Positions 1-11,063 of a stretch of DNA of 64,000 nt are shown in pieces. The notes under the pieces are model-generated. The model was not told the origin of the DNA. It saw nothing but the letters and a program-made list of their open reading frames with translations, and did not search any database. Made by a program: the position numbers and the translations under genes. The DNA comes from Hyphodiscus hymeniophilus (lineage: Eukaryota > Ascomycota > Leotiomycetes > Helotiales > Hyphodiscaceae), in the NCBI GenBank assembly GCA_016508695.1, contig VNKQ01000010.1:868001-932000 (forward strand), read 5' to 3'. Each line of letters begins with the position of its first letter. Position 1 is the stretch's first letter.

Positions 1-2564
1 CAAATGGCCCATGGAACCCAGACACAACCTCCCCTACATTGCAGTCCTCGCACAGTGGAAGCACCTCCCCCTCTGCTGTTCGAGGCAGCATATCATCCGA
101 TTCTAGGGGACTGTTGGAAGTGGAGAACTCGTATCCTCAGTCTCGACCAAATATCAGCCAGGGAGCAAACTATGGCAGATCCCAGCCCAAAAGCAATCTC
201 GATCCTTCTTCAGGACCGTTCAAATTCACCAAACCATCGTTCGGTTACAGTGATGATAAGGAGAACTCGGTACCATTTACTTCAAGTGGAAACGAGTACA
301 ATATGGACGTATCCTCAAGGCCGTTCAGAGCAGACCAGATTGGGTCACAAAATGTGCCCTTCTTGGGCATTGGTAGCAGTGTATCAAGAGATGGCAGTAT
401 GCCTCCATCGAGAGCCTCTGATTCAGGCCTGAATAGGAACAGCCTGACCTTTGGAAACAGCCATGTAACATATGGTTCGATTGGCCATACCCCCAGCAAC
501 TCCATCCACTCGTCACGCCCTTCTCTCTCTGGGCCATCTATTCATCAGTCCAATGGCTTGCGGTATAGTGACATCAACTCTCAAAGCGAAGCAGAATTGC
601 GGGAGAAGTTTACAGGGCTCAGATTTGATGGTGATGCTGATTCCACTGCATCCCACGCCAACTCAGTACCATATACGCAGAACATCTCGAATTTTGCTCC
701 CAACAACTACCAGCTTAATGGTGGAGCGGGTATGTGGAATGAAACCTCAAATGGCTCGAAGTCTTTTGGTAATGCGCAGAGCTATTCAAATCAACCGTTC
801 GCAGATCAAGTCTACTACAACAAAGCACCTCGTTTCGGAGACCGTGGCTCCGTGTCCTCAGCAGGGAGTGATCATCGTCGAGCACTCAACAGTCCCAAAT
901 ACTATTCGGCTACAGGCACTCCCCCTCTTGATCAAGTCTATCGGCCTGATTCGAGGGGCCCGAGAGTTCAGCAAGGCCCAAGCGAACTCGATAGGAGACT
1001 CCAGAATATTCACTTTGCTCAACAAGCCTACATGCAGCAATATGGCCAATTTCAGGGCCAATATCCCCCACATATCTACGACTACCCCCACACCCCTCAA
1101 GGTTTCCGTCCAGGCAATGCGCCATTTGGATATCATATGGCAATGCCAGCCTATCCTCCTGCTCAGATTATGCCTCCGACACGGCCGGCCAAAGATCACG
1201 ACATTGGCCTTGGCGTACGAAGTGTATTGTTGGAAGAGTTCCGGTCCAACTCCAAATCGACCAAACGTTATGAGCTCAAGGATCTCTATGAGCACATTGT
1301 CGAGTTCAGTGGAGATCAGCATGGTTCACGGTTCATTCAGCAGAAGCTTGAGACTGCTAATAGCGACGAGAAAGAGCAGCTCTTCCGAGAGATTCAGCCC
1401 AATGCGTTGCAGCTCATGACCGATGTCTTTGGCAATTATGTCATCCAGAAGCTATTTGAGCATGGGAATCAAATTCAGAAGCGAGTACTGGCGGAGCAAA
1501 TGAAGAATCACGTCATGGAATTGTCGATGCAGATGTACGGATGCCGGGTGGTTCAAAAGGTCAATTCCAATTTCCATTTCTTGCTTGCCAACACTAACAT
1601 TTGTAGGCTCTTGAGCATGTTCTCGCGGACCAGCAAGCCGAGCTCGTTGCAGAACTCCGGGCCGATGTCCCCAAATGTGTCAAGGATCAGAACGGAAATC
1701 ACGTCGTTCAGAAAGCTATTGAACGAGTGCCCACTGAGCACATTCAGTTCATCATTGAAGCCTTCAGAGGTCAGGTGCATGTGCTTGCTGCACATCCATA
1801 TGGCTGCCGAGTCATCCAGCGGATATTGGAGTACTGCAAGCCCAGCGATCAGGCTAATATCTTGGAGGAATTGCATCAATGCGCCACAATGCTCATCACC
1901 GACCAATATGGCAATTATGTTACTCAGCATATCATCCAACACGGCAAGCCAGAAGATCGTGCCAAAGTCATCAAGATTGTTACGTCTCAGCTATTGACTT
2001 TGTCCAAGCACAAGTTCGCTTCGAATGTCGTTGAGAAGAGCATTCAATACGGCACTGATGAGCAGAGAAAAGGCATCGTTGCTCAATTGACTGCTCTGCA
2101 TAGTGACGGTACCAGCCCTCTTCAACTCATGATGAAGGATCAATATGGCAACTATGTGATTCGTAAGCCAACTCCTCCATCAGCGTCCTGCAGAGACTAA
2201 CGCATTGACAGAAAAGCTTCTCGCACAACTCAAAGGGGCTGAACGCGATGCCTTCGTCGAAGACATGAAGCCTCAACTCATCTCTCTCAAGAAGTACAAC
2301 TATGGGAAACAAATCGCTGCCATCGAGAAGCTGATCTTCACCGGACCTCAACCCTTCACGCCCTCAGCAATCTCGCCATCCCAACCAATAGAGATAAACT
2401 CAGGCGTCCCCACTCCGATGCTCACCAACGGGCAGAATAGCCCTCAGAGTAGCAGTCTTCCCAGTACGAACGTCAGCACCATAGATGACCCCAACGAGAA
2501 CGCTTCATCGGACAAGACAATCAACGAGAAGAACTGTCCTGAGGTCCTCATCAATGGAGTTTAA
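1..2564 (+). CDS. PUF3: Pumilio/PUF-domain RNA-binding protein, Puf3 type (5' partial)
   Basis: Binds UGUA-containing 3' UTR elements and represses or localises mRNAs; Puf3 of yeast acts on mitochondrial-protein mRNAs. The frame is open back to base 3 with no fitting ATG, so the gene starts outside the window. Exons are 1-1559, 1607-2162 and 2212-2564; the introns of 47 and 49 nt have GT/AG ends and restore the repeats. A low-complexity Ser/Asn/Gln/Pro N-terminus precedes eight PUF repeats. Their recognition triplets, in order, are SR-Q, NY-Q, CR-Q, NH-Q, CR-Q, NY-Q, SN-E and NY-Q, which matches canonical Pumilio and predicts UGUANAUA. A short Ser/Pro-rich tail follows. The family is certain; calling it Puf3 rather than another Pumilio is inferred from the triplets. 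Confidence 0.93.
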
Positions 2565-3197
2565 ATGGCCTTCAGAATTTCCCTGGAAGCAATCAGTTCA
2601 ATCAACACTTATGGCAGGCGCGTCGGCGGTCTTGGATTGGTAGGAACGGAAAAGTGACTTTAGAGTTTCACCGGTTTGCTTATCTCATCTTCTGGGGTTA
2701 GGGTAGGCAGGTTTTCCATCTATCTAATTTATGCAAGCATGAATTGTATGGACGCAACGACGGAATTATAGATACGAGAAGGAGTGTATTACAGGATTGG
2801 GATAATTGCATGATGGACTGGTTGTATCCGCTTAAAATTTGTACTTTCTCTTCGTCTACTTTCGCCACACCATCCTGGTGTTGGAGATAAGGACCTCGTC
2901 TTAATACTTCTTTGGTGTACCCTTTTGGGTACAGCGGTGTTCTTGGCAATGCAAAAAGTAGATGGTCTGGACATGAAATATGGATACGGATATGAAAATG
3001 GATATGGATATGGATATGAAATCAATATTACTATGAACATGCAAGAAGGACAACTGGACGGATACATGATGGGTCACAGTTCATAGGCGTGTTCATGGGT
3101 CGATTACCAGCTCATGATGCGCTGAGTAGAACACCTTCAAGACCTTTCATCTGACCTAACTCTCTTCCTGTGAGAACTGTGATATGTCAATGGCGAC
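2565..3197. other. Intergenic, 3' flank of the PUF gene
   Basis: No coding signal seen. It holds the PUF 3' UTR and an imperfect GGATAT hexamer tract around 2977-3022. Confidence 0.5.
2977..3022. repeat. Imperfect GGATAT microsatellite
   Basis: About seven imperfect copies of GGATAT/GGATAC/GAAAAT in tandem. It lies in the 3' flank of the PUF gene; no function is evident. Confidence 0.7.
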
Positions 3198-4070
3198 ATG
3201 AACCGCCATACCTTTGCGACTTCCAAACCTACAGCTCCTTGCTCTTCCCCGTCGACATCAAGCTCAACGATGTCCATCGCTAGCCAAGGATGCTTCTATT
3301 GTTCACCTCTCCTTTGGCGGCAGGAAGGGATGAGAGAACGTTTGCGCAGGTTAACAAAGGTCAATGATGCAGCCGAACCAGGACCCCCGCAAGAAATATG
3401 TTTCACGGGCTCTCGAGTGCAATTCTCTTCCATCCGCCGAAACAGCCAAGTATTTAACACGCTAATCGTCTCAGCACACGAGATCATTCAACCGTTCAAG
3501 CAGCAATTCCGAAAGCCTCGAAGCAGCTCTGCCATCTTGCGCAAGGTAGGACGACGCCGGCATGCAGAAGGAAGTCGCGCTCTCGAACCGCAACGAGGAA
3601 CTTGACTCTTGAGAACCACCAAGGCTCATAAGAGCTCGAGAACTTACCGACGGGGAGGTCCCATCTCCGACAGCGGTGGTGTTCAGGCTCTAGGATTAGA
3701 CAACGACGAAATCGACTTCCTCTCCCCTTTTGAATCCGTTCCCCGAATCATCAACACTAGTAATGGGAACTCACGCAACATTGCCCACCTTCCCATTCCC
3801 GTGAAGTTTTGCAAATATCTTCTTCCAGTCTCACACTTGCCGAGCCTCGCTGAAGTGAGACAAGCTCTTGCTCCATGGCATGTAACTGGTTTTGGGATTA
3901 ACTTCACGCACCAGACGACCTTGTACTGATACCGCATTCGGCAACCGATTGGAGAGTCTACCGACTCACCCGTATTGGAAGATTCTTCCAAGCCAGTAGG
4001 GACAGAGACGGAATTAGATGAAGAACATCAAAGTGCGTCACTCGAAATCACAAGGGAACCATCAAATTAA
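3198..4070 (+). CDS. Candidate three-exon hypothetical protein, 239 aa
   Basis: Not recognised. A frame beginning at ATG 3198 is broken by two stops, each of which a plausible intron removes: 3546-3623 (78 nt, GTAGGA..AAG) and 3882-3956 (75 nt, GTAACT, branch ACTGAT, ..GAG). Joining 3198-3545, 3624-3881 and 3957-4070 gives 240 codons. The last exon is acidic and Glu/Ser/Thr-rich, which reads like coding sequence; the first is Ser-rich with several Cys. Both introns are multiples of three, so a chance long frame interrupted by two stops is the main alternative. It converges with DBP2 (412 bp between stops). No domain or membrane segment is visible. Confidence 0.4.
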
Positions 4071-4481
4071 GAGACTTTTCATTCATCTATAATACCAGGC
4101 TGAGACAACCACGAATGATCAAGGCCGAGAGCCCCACGATCATGTCAAATGCAGCTACCTAGGAGAGTAATCTATGAGTGCAGCGAATGAACCACGTATG
4201 GCAAATCTGCGCCCCTCAGGTCTAAAAACAGGACCACCCTAAAAGCAAACGAAGCAATTTTGTAATATGAAGAGGGAAAACCAAAATATTACAAAAGGGC
4301 TGAAGGAAAGAGTCACCAAATCAAGGCAATCTATTATCCTCTCCCAAACCTCTGACCAAACAACGCCTGAACGACCTGTATGAAATGCTATTTCCGTCGA
4401 AGTTGTCGGAAATAACCGATGCGAAGGTATTCGAGGGATGCTCGGCAAGGCGATGACTTGACTGGTAGTCATGCGAAGGCT

Positions 4482-7024
4482 CTACCAACGTCTACTGCCT
4501 CCAAGAGGCGCAGAGTTGGAAGAGGTGAAACCTCCTAATAACGTCCTTGTTAGTCCCATCAGCTGATGGAACGGGGGCGTAAGGGATCATTTTAACTTAC
4601 CACCACCTCGGCCACCTCCACGACCACCTCTGTATCCTCCACCTCCACCGTATCGACCACCACCACCGCCTCCACCATATCGGGTCATTTCAGCAAGTCG
4701 GGGATCGATCTGCTGCTTTGCTTCAGTGAGGACAGAGACGAGATCACGAGCCTGCTTCTGATCTGGAGTTTTGTTAGCGAGGATGATCGGATCGACAAAG
4801 GAGCCACTTACTGTCAGTGGTAAAGAGAGTGATGGCAGTTCCCTTGGCACCAGCACGACCAGTACGACCAATACGATGGATATAATCCTCCGAGTTGTTC
4901 GGATAGTCATAGTTGAACACATGGGTAATGTTTCGGACATCTTTGTTTATGGGTTAGCAAGAACAGCAAAATATGTATAGCAACGTTCCAGGGCGGCTAG
5001 TGAAGGAGCTGCAATTGAATGCATCCAATACTCTCTCAGCATCTGACATGAACTGTCCATTGCGGGTTTAATGCCAGGGTAGGTGATCCACACATCCAGG
5101 TCCTCTGATGGGGAGTCTTGGAGACAGCTTGACCCAAGTCAAGAATTGCCAATTCCACATCTTGTACCGGGAAAAGTACTTCGAGTTTGGAATCACTAGA
5201 GCAGCACAGAAAACTCTGCGCCGCAGATCCAAGACACCCTGTGATAGAGAACCAAAAGACACGAAAGAACCCGGGCAGAATAGCGCAATCTAGAAAGCGC
5301 CTGAGCGTTGAGAGTAAAGCACTACTGTGGAGGCGTCTGGGCGTTGCTGGGCAGGGGGAGGGGTTTTTAATCATACCAATACCACGGGAAGCCACATCTG
5401 TGGCAACCATGATGGGACTCTTGCCAGTCTTGAACTCGTTCAAGACCCAATCACGCTCATTCTGTTGCTTATCACCGTGAATCGCTGAGATGTTAGCCAA
5501 GGGGACAACGTGTGCGGGGACCATGGTAAACTTACAAAGCGCCGGCCATCCGTCTTGTCTGAGGAAGCGTGTGATATCGTCAGCAACGCGTTTAGTTCCA
5601 GTAAAGATCAAGATCTTGTTATCCTTGTCCTCCATAATCTTCTCCAAGTGCTTGGTCATCTTGTCGCGCTTCTCGAACTCGGAAACAACCTCAACGATTT
5701 GGGTGATTCTGTGGTTAGCAGACAGCTCCAAAGAACCAATGTTGACCTGGATGAAGTCGTTCAAGTAATCCGAAGCAAGAGCACGGACTTCCTTTGGCCA
5801 CGTAGCGGACCACATACAAGTCTGTCTGTCTGGGCGAATCTGGCTGAGGATCTTCCGGATTTGTGGCTCGAAACCCATGTCCAACATACGATCGGCCTCA
5901 TCCAGAACTAGGTAAGTAACACGACGAAGGTTGGTCTTTCCAGACTCGAGCATGTCAATCAGACGGCCAGGAGTAGCAATGCAGACCTCAACACCCTTTG
6001 CAAGATCGCGGATTTGTCCTCCCTTGGGAACACCTCCGTAGACACAAGTATTGCGAATGCGAGAAGACTTGCCAAATTTGGTGATCTCTTGTTGAATTTG
6101 GACAGCCAACTCACGGGTAGGAGCGAGAACGAGGACGATGGGGCCGTCGCCGGGAGCAAGAAGCGGTTGGGCGTTAATGTGGACGATAGCAGGCAGACAG
6201 TATGTCAAGGTCTTGCCAGAGCCGGTCTCAGCAATACCAACAACGTCTCGACCTGAAAGAGCCATGGGCCAACCTTGAGATTGAATAGCAGTGGGTGCTG
6301 GGAAACCTTGTGCCTTGACCTCGCTCATGACGTAAGCTGGGAAGCCAGCCTCATCAAAGGTCTCGACAGGTCGTGGGACAGCAGTGCCTTGAACGGCAAT
6401 CGAGTGCTGGGCTCTGAACTTAGCAACATCGGATTCGGAACGGTTGGTGACGAGGGGATCCTCCTTGTAGAACGACTTCTCAAACTTGGGCATGGCACTA
6501 AGATCTGGTAGTGGTTAGCAGACTGCGATCGATGTTCAAAGTATTGTAACTTACCCCAGTTCTGCTTCTGAAGACCTGCTCCCAGGTTAGACATGCGATC
6601 ACCACCAGCTCCTCCTCCGCCATAGCCTCCACCCCCGCCGCCATATCCCCCAGCACCTCCATTTGAGTATCCGCCTCCTCCCCCGAATCCGTTGACGTTA
6701 CCTGATCCTCCACCACCACCATAACCACCGCTGCTTCGGCTGTAGAAGGTTAGCATTTCTCTGTTATAAGAGAGCCGAGTGAATGAAAGTTTGGAGTGCT
6801 GCTGTTCAACGGACGCGAAGATGACGCTCTCAAAGGTGAGCGACAGCCTCATCAACTTGCGACTTCAGAGAGCGGTATGCGTCCAACTTCACCACAATAT
6901 CTAGACCGTAGGTTGCATACCCATTGGAATAGCCACTGGAGTAGTTACCGCGGCTGCCAGCATCGTACCCATTGCTTCCACCTCCTCCCCGTCCTCCACC
7001 ATAGCCGCCACCGCCGTAAGACAT
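4482..7024 (-). CDS. DBP2: ATP-dependent DEAD-box RNA helicase DBP2 (p68/DDX5 family)
   Basis: Nuclear RNA helicase for mRNP remodelling, rRNA processing and decay. Seven exons: 6921-7024, 6555-6739, 5536-6504, 5377-5484, 4812-4940, 4601-4762 and 4482-4534; they sum to 1710 nt, or 569 aa, close to the family length. A Gly-rich N-terminus precedes the LQKQNWD/PKFEKSFY signature (about residues 90-107). Then come the Q motif, Walker A AETGSGKT (~188-195), PTREL, TPGR, DEAD (298-301), SAT (329-331), and HRIGRTGR (~477-484), followed by an RGG-rich tail ending near GGSRRW. The fourth intron (4941-5376) is 436 nt, far longer than the others (49-66 nt, plus 181 nt for the first), and it splits the codon after SRGI. 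Introns were chosen because they restore the conserved motifs exactly. Confidence 0.97.
4941..5376 (-). other. Long DBP2 intron between motifs V and VI
   Basis: The donor GTATGA follows SRGI and the acceptor ACAAAG precedes VRNITHVFNYDYP. At 436 nt it is several times the usual intron size here. Yeast DBP2 also has an unusually long intron in the same part of the gene that is linked to autoregulation (established knowledge). That this intron does the same is inference. Confidence 0.85.
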
Positions 7025-7499
7025 CTTCGCTGCTGTTTTACGGAATGTAAGGAGTCGATGAGTGTGATTGAGACAGTGAAATAATCGTCTCTGTAATGGT
7101 TTTGCGAGAATAAGCCTTCTGGTTGATAAGGAGAATCCTTGCGGGATGTGTCGTGATGGTTGAGAAAGAAGTATGTGAAAGACGTCTGCGCGACTTCAGA
7201 AACTTTTTTGCGCACTTAGCAGATACGCCTGGCTGAATTAGGGTAGGCGCATTCAAGAAGGCCAGGAAAAAGGACCCCTTTTTGAGGCCCGTGCACTCCC
7301 GATCACGTTTTCATCGGTCCTTTTACAAGCTTCCAGTGAACCATTTGTACGAGATAACAGAATTCTTAAGGAGCGGTTCTGCATTTGATGCTGTCTGGAC
7401 AGTACATTTGCTTCTACCTTGGAATTGGATTCGCCAGAGAATTGGCCATCGCCCAGTTCTTATTTCTTTATTCTGTGAATTTATTGTCTTGGTGCCATT
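7025..7499. other. Intergenic: DBP2 promoter/leader and THI20 3' flank
   Basis: 475 bp between tandem minus-strand genes. A pyrimidine-rich leader is expected just upstream of the DBP2 ATG; no further gene is seen. Confidence 0.5.
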
Positions 7500-9595
7500 C
7501 TATGCATTTCCAGCTCCCATATCCCAAAACCCTGTCTCCATCTAAGCAGAAACGTTAGCAAGAACCTTCTGTTTGACTTCAAGACAGCTCACCGTCGTAG
7601 CATGGATGAATATCTTTACTAATTCTTCGATGCGACTCGGCGACTGTAAGACGGCATTCTTCTCTAGCAAGCCTTCCATGTATTAGCGCATAAGCATCAA
7701 GCAGCAAAAGACTTCACTCACCGGAACCAACTTCTACTGCCTCCGTGTAGTCATCAGCAACATAATTCTCGATCCATTTCCAGTAAATGTTCCCATCTCG
7801 TTTGGTCCTTGGATCTGCGTGGAGTCGTTTTGCGATTTCTCCATAGCCGATCAGGCAAGGTGCGAGTGCAACCTGCAATGCCAACCAATCTTGAGACATC
7901 CCAATGTCGAGAACGTATCTGTTGAAAGTAAGCGAGTTGGGCACCAAACCTTGATTGCCTTTGAGTACCTGGTATATGCAGTGCAAGCTGCCAGGTTTGT
8001 GAGCTACATCTCAAGTCCAAGATGATCAAACATACCTTGGCTTTCCTCTGTCTTCTCAATCTCTTCTCTTGTGACCCCAAAATCCTTACAATAATCGATG
8101 TGTAGGCCCATCTCATGATGAATGTGACCAACAATTTTGGCAGCCTTTCGTTTGATCAGCTTCTGCGACTTCTGAGGTCGGTTGCCTTACTGTTGCAATA
8201 TCTTGTATCGACTTAGCCTTGTAAGCAGCCAAAGCATGTGCCCGGGCAAATTGTACCTGTGAAGGTCAGATCCCCATTAGTGGATCATCAGAAAAGTGAC
8301 ATACCAGAAACAGATAATCTTGAATGAGGTAGTATTTAAAGGCTGATACTGGTAAAGTTCCATCAGCCAACGCAGCTACAAAAGCATGTTCAGTGTGCCC
8401 TCGCCACACCGTTTGGACATCGGATCTTTCCAAAACGTATTCGATAAATCGGCCACTGCAGAACATGGTCAATGATCTGAGCCATGGTTGGTGGTAGAGT
8501 CACTTACGGTGCGAAAGGGAGCGTATATGTCGAATGGAAGTGATTGATCGGTCCATTGCCATGTCCCAAATCAGTTGACGTTTTGATGCCGGCTTCAACG
8601 TATCTGCAGGCCCGCTTCACGGCGTCGACGATCCCGAGTCCATTTGCGAGATTCGAGGCAATTGCAGCTGCAAATATCAGACAGTGCCACCCTCACAATG
8701 CAAAAGACACGTACAAGCCAACGAGCAACCAGTGCCATGAGTGTTCTTTGATGGCTGATACTTCGTTTCGATCTTTGTAACTTGGCCTTCTCCATACAAG
8801 ATATCCATCATGAGCTCTCTCTCTGCATCCGTGCTCGCAATAGTTCCATCATTCTTCAACGGTACATGCCCTCCTTTTACAAGGACATACTTTGGCCCAA
8901 GTGATTGCACAGCTTTGGCAAGTTCGATTAGATCATTCACATTTCGAAGATCCTGAACATGTTTGCCTGCATCAGAAAGTAGAAGCTTTGCTTCTGGAAC
9001 ATTCGGCGTGAGGATGGTAGCACAGGGAAGCAGGAGCTCGCGGAGCTCGCGGACGGCTTCTTGGGGAAGCAACTGAGAGCCGCTTGTCGATACCATGACC
9101 TATTTGAGTCAAAACAAGTCCTTTTCTTTACACTCTTACAGTGTCTTTCTTATGCTCACTGGATCAATAACAGTAGAGGTCACATGATGTTCTTGAAGAG
9201 CCTTCGACACGACTTTAATAGTATCCGCAGAAGTCAACATCCCTAGCAAGCCCAAACCATCAGCTCATGGCTCAGCCCGGATCAAGGAAATAGCAGATGA
9301 AGTGTACCAGTCTTAACAACATCCACACCCACATCGCTAATACATGCATCGATCAATTTTTGTACGAAAGCTGGCGGAACTGGATGGATATCGACTACAC
9401 CCATCGTATTTTGAGCTGTCAGAGCGGTGGTGGCCGTCATTGCATAGCAGCCATGCGCCGCAATGACCTTCTGGTCGGCTTCCAGGCCTCTGTTTGGGTG
9501 TGAGCTTGAGTGGGGTATGATGATGTTGGCTGAAAGACTTACGCACCCCCGCTGGAGTCAGAACCTGCAATGACTAAGACCCTTCCTTTTACCAT
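7500..9595 (-). CDS. THI20: Bifunctional HMP/HMP-P kinase (ThiD) - TenA thiaminase-II-like protein
   Basis: Phosphorylates hydroxymethylpyrimidine to HMP-PP for thiamine synthesis, and carries a TenA domain that salvages or hydrolyses thiamine derivatives. Twelve exons: 9543-9595, 9308-9489, 9160-9242, 8715-9099, 8508-8667, 8305-8455, 8191-8256, 8036-8144, 7969-7987, 7722-7918, 7593-7672 and 7500-7541. They total 1527 nt, or 508 aa. ThiD half: GSDSSGGAG near the N-terminus, VKTGML, TPNVPEA and the anion-hole/catalytic GTGCSLA. TenA half: YYLIQDYLFLVQFARA, HHEMGLH, the active-site Cys in CLIGYGEI, and the C-terminal ETGFWDM. One exon is only 19 nt (7969-7987). All eleven introns are 46-65 nt. 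No TPP-riboswitch core was seen upstream. Confidence 0.96.
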
Positions 9596-11063
9596 TGTGT
9601 ATCAGGCAAAAAGATATTGCAGAATATAGTAGTTGAGCAGCCTTCAAAGTTGAGGATTTTCTGCTTCTTAGGTGATAGGTCGCTTAAATGATTACGTAAG
9701 TTACAACGGTATGCCTACGTCCTTGGCTTGCTTTAACTTCTCCACCTGGTGCACTGCTGGTCAATGATACATATCTGGGCTCTGGGAATAAATGGCCTTG
9801 GCAGCCTTCGAACTCCTCTAATTATCTATAGAAAGACCCTATTTCAAGGACCAATCCTGCCCTTTCGAGGCCATTGCCAAGAAGCTTCAAGTCAGTCGTC
9901 TCGATGCACCGACAATGTTGTGTCTCCATTGGTCCAGAGTCAGTATAACAGCTCTGGAAACCCCCACAAGCTTGGAGCTCCAAAATAACAAGGCTTACTC
10001 TGTGACTGCGACCTCACCAACACCACTAGATGCAAGGGCAGCAAAGCTTCAGCTGTGCTGGTACTTTGTCCAGCATCCAAAGGGCTTTGGGGATCCGATG
10101 CCGTCAATTGGAATCCCGCCGTAATCCACTTCTTCACGTGTGCGACTATTCCAGATGAACGTTAAGTCTTTCAACTTGATTCCTTGACTGATAAGGCCCC
10201 TTGTTAAGGATGCGCTCAAACACAGTTTAGGTCTCTCCATCGAAAGAGATCTTGAAGACAAGTGTGGAAAGTGCCACCACTGGGCAGTCGATAACTCATT
10301 TCAGCATCTTCGGATGGAAGTCACAGGCAAGCAAACCACAGAGATCACATTCATCATAAGAGCAAGGTATTGAAATGTGGTTGTATGAGCTGAAGCTGGC
10401 TGGCGACGGGACAGAATTAGATATTTGTACAATAGCCACCCTCCCCACCACGGACGATACCCCTTCGTCCAATCCATGTACATGCACTCGCCGTTGGCGA
10501 CCGACAAATGCATACCCGAATCGACGTTCCTCCCATCCCCAAGAGCACATAAATTCACCGGGCGAATCTCAAGATTACACACGTCAGCCAGCCAGGCTAC
10601 CAAGGTAAAAGGACTGCGCGATGAGGAACTTCCAGACCATCTGATATGACAGAAGTCTCCAGTCCATCTGCCAACGCAAAATGCAACGCAGTGTGCGCAA
10701 ACCTCGCAGTAGAGTAGACCTCGTGGGATCCCAAAGAAGAAACTTATGGACACAGAAAGCTTTTTGTTGTCAAACCCCTCGTCGGCGAGATGGCCGCGTA
10801 GAGCCAAACATCCCTAGCAAAAGAAAATCTCGCAAATGCAGGACAGCAACCTGTCTTCCCGCACACCATCCATATGCGTAGGAAGAGATGAGTAAAGGAA
10901 ATCTTGTACCGAATGTAGTCTATGGTGAGGTATCGGGTATCAGGAGGAACTTTTAAGACACGTTTTAGAAAAGGGCCTGCCGCGGAATGCAATATCAACC
11001 CGCCGGTCTATGCACATATATTAGGATGCTCCTCGTAAACACTTTTGATGTGTTGTCGGATGC
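9596..11063. other. Intergenic, with one weak candidate gene
   Basis: Separates THI20 from eIF4G, both on the minus strand. Apart from the Cys-rich candidate at about 10298-10620, nothing convincing was seen. Confidence 0.4.
10298..10620 (-). CDS. Candidate small Cys-rich protein (incomplete model)
   Basis: Not recognised. A minus-strand frame reads through CNLEIRPVNLCALGDG and SGMHLSVANGECMYMDW. If a 71-nt intron (donor GTATCG, acceptor CTTCAG) is removed after WTKG, it continues through CSYDECDLCGLLACDF to a stop. Seven cysteines fall in about 75 residues, as in small secreted fungal proteins. A convincing start or signal peptide could not be joined to it: a hydrophobic MVWKFLIAQSFYLGSLAG lies just upstream in another frame. 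Plus-strand frames are open over the same stretch, so compositional bias could explain it. Confidence 0.22.

Noticed and set aside
9596..9760. TPP riboswitch upstream of THI20.
   Set aside because: The conserved CUGAGA and ACCUGAUC-type cores were not found.
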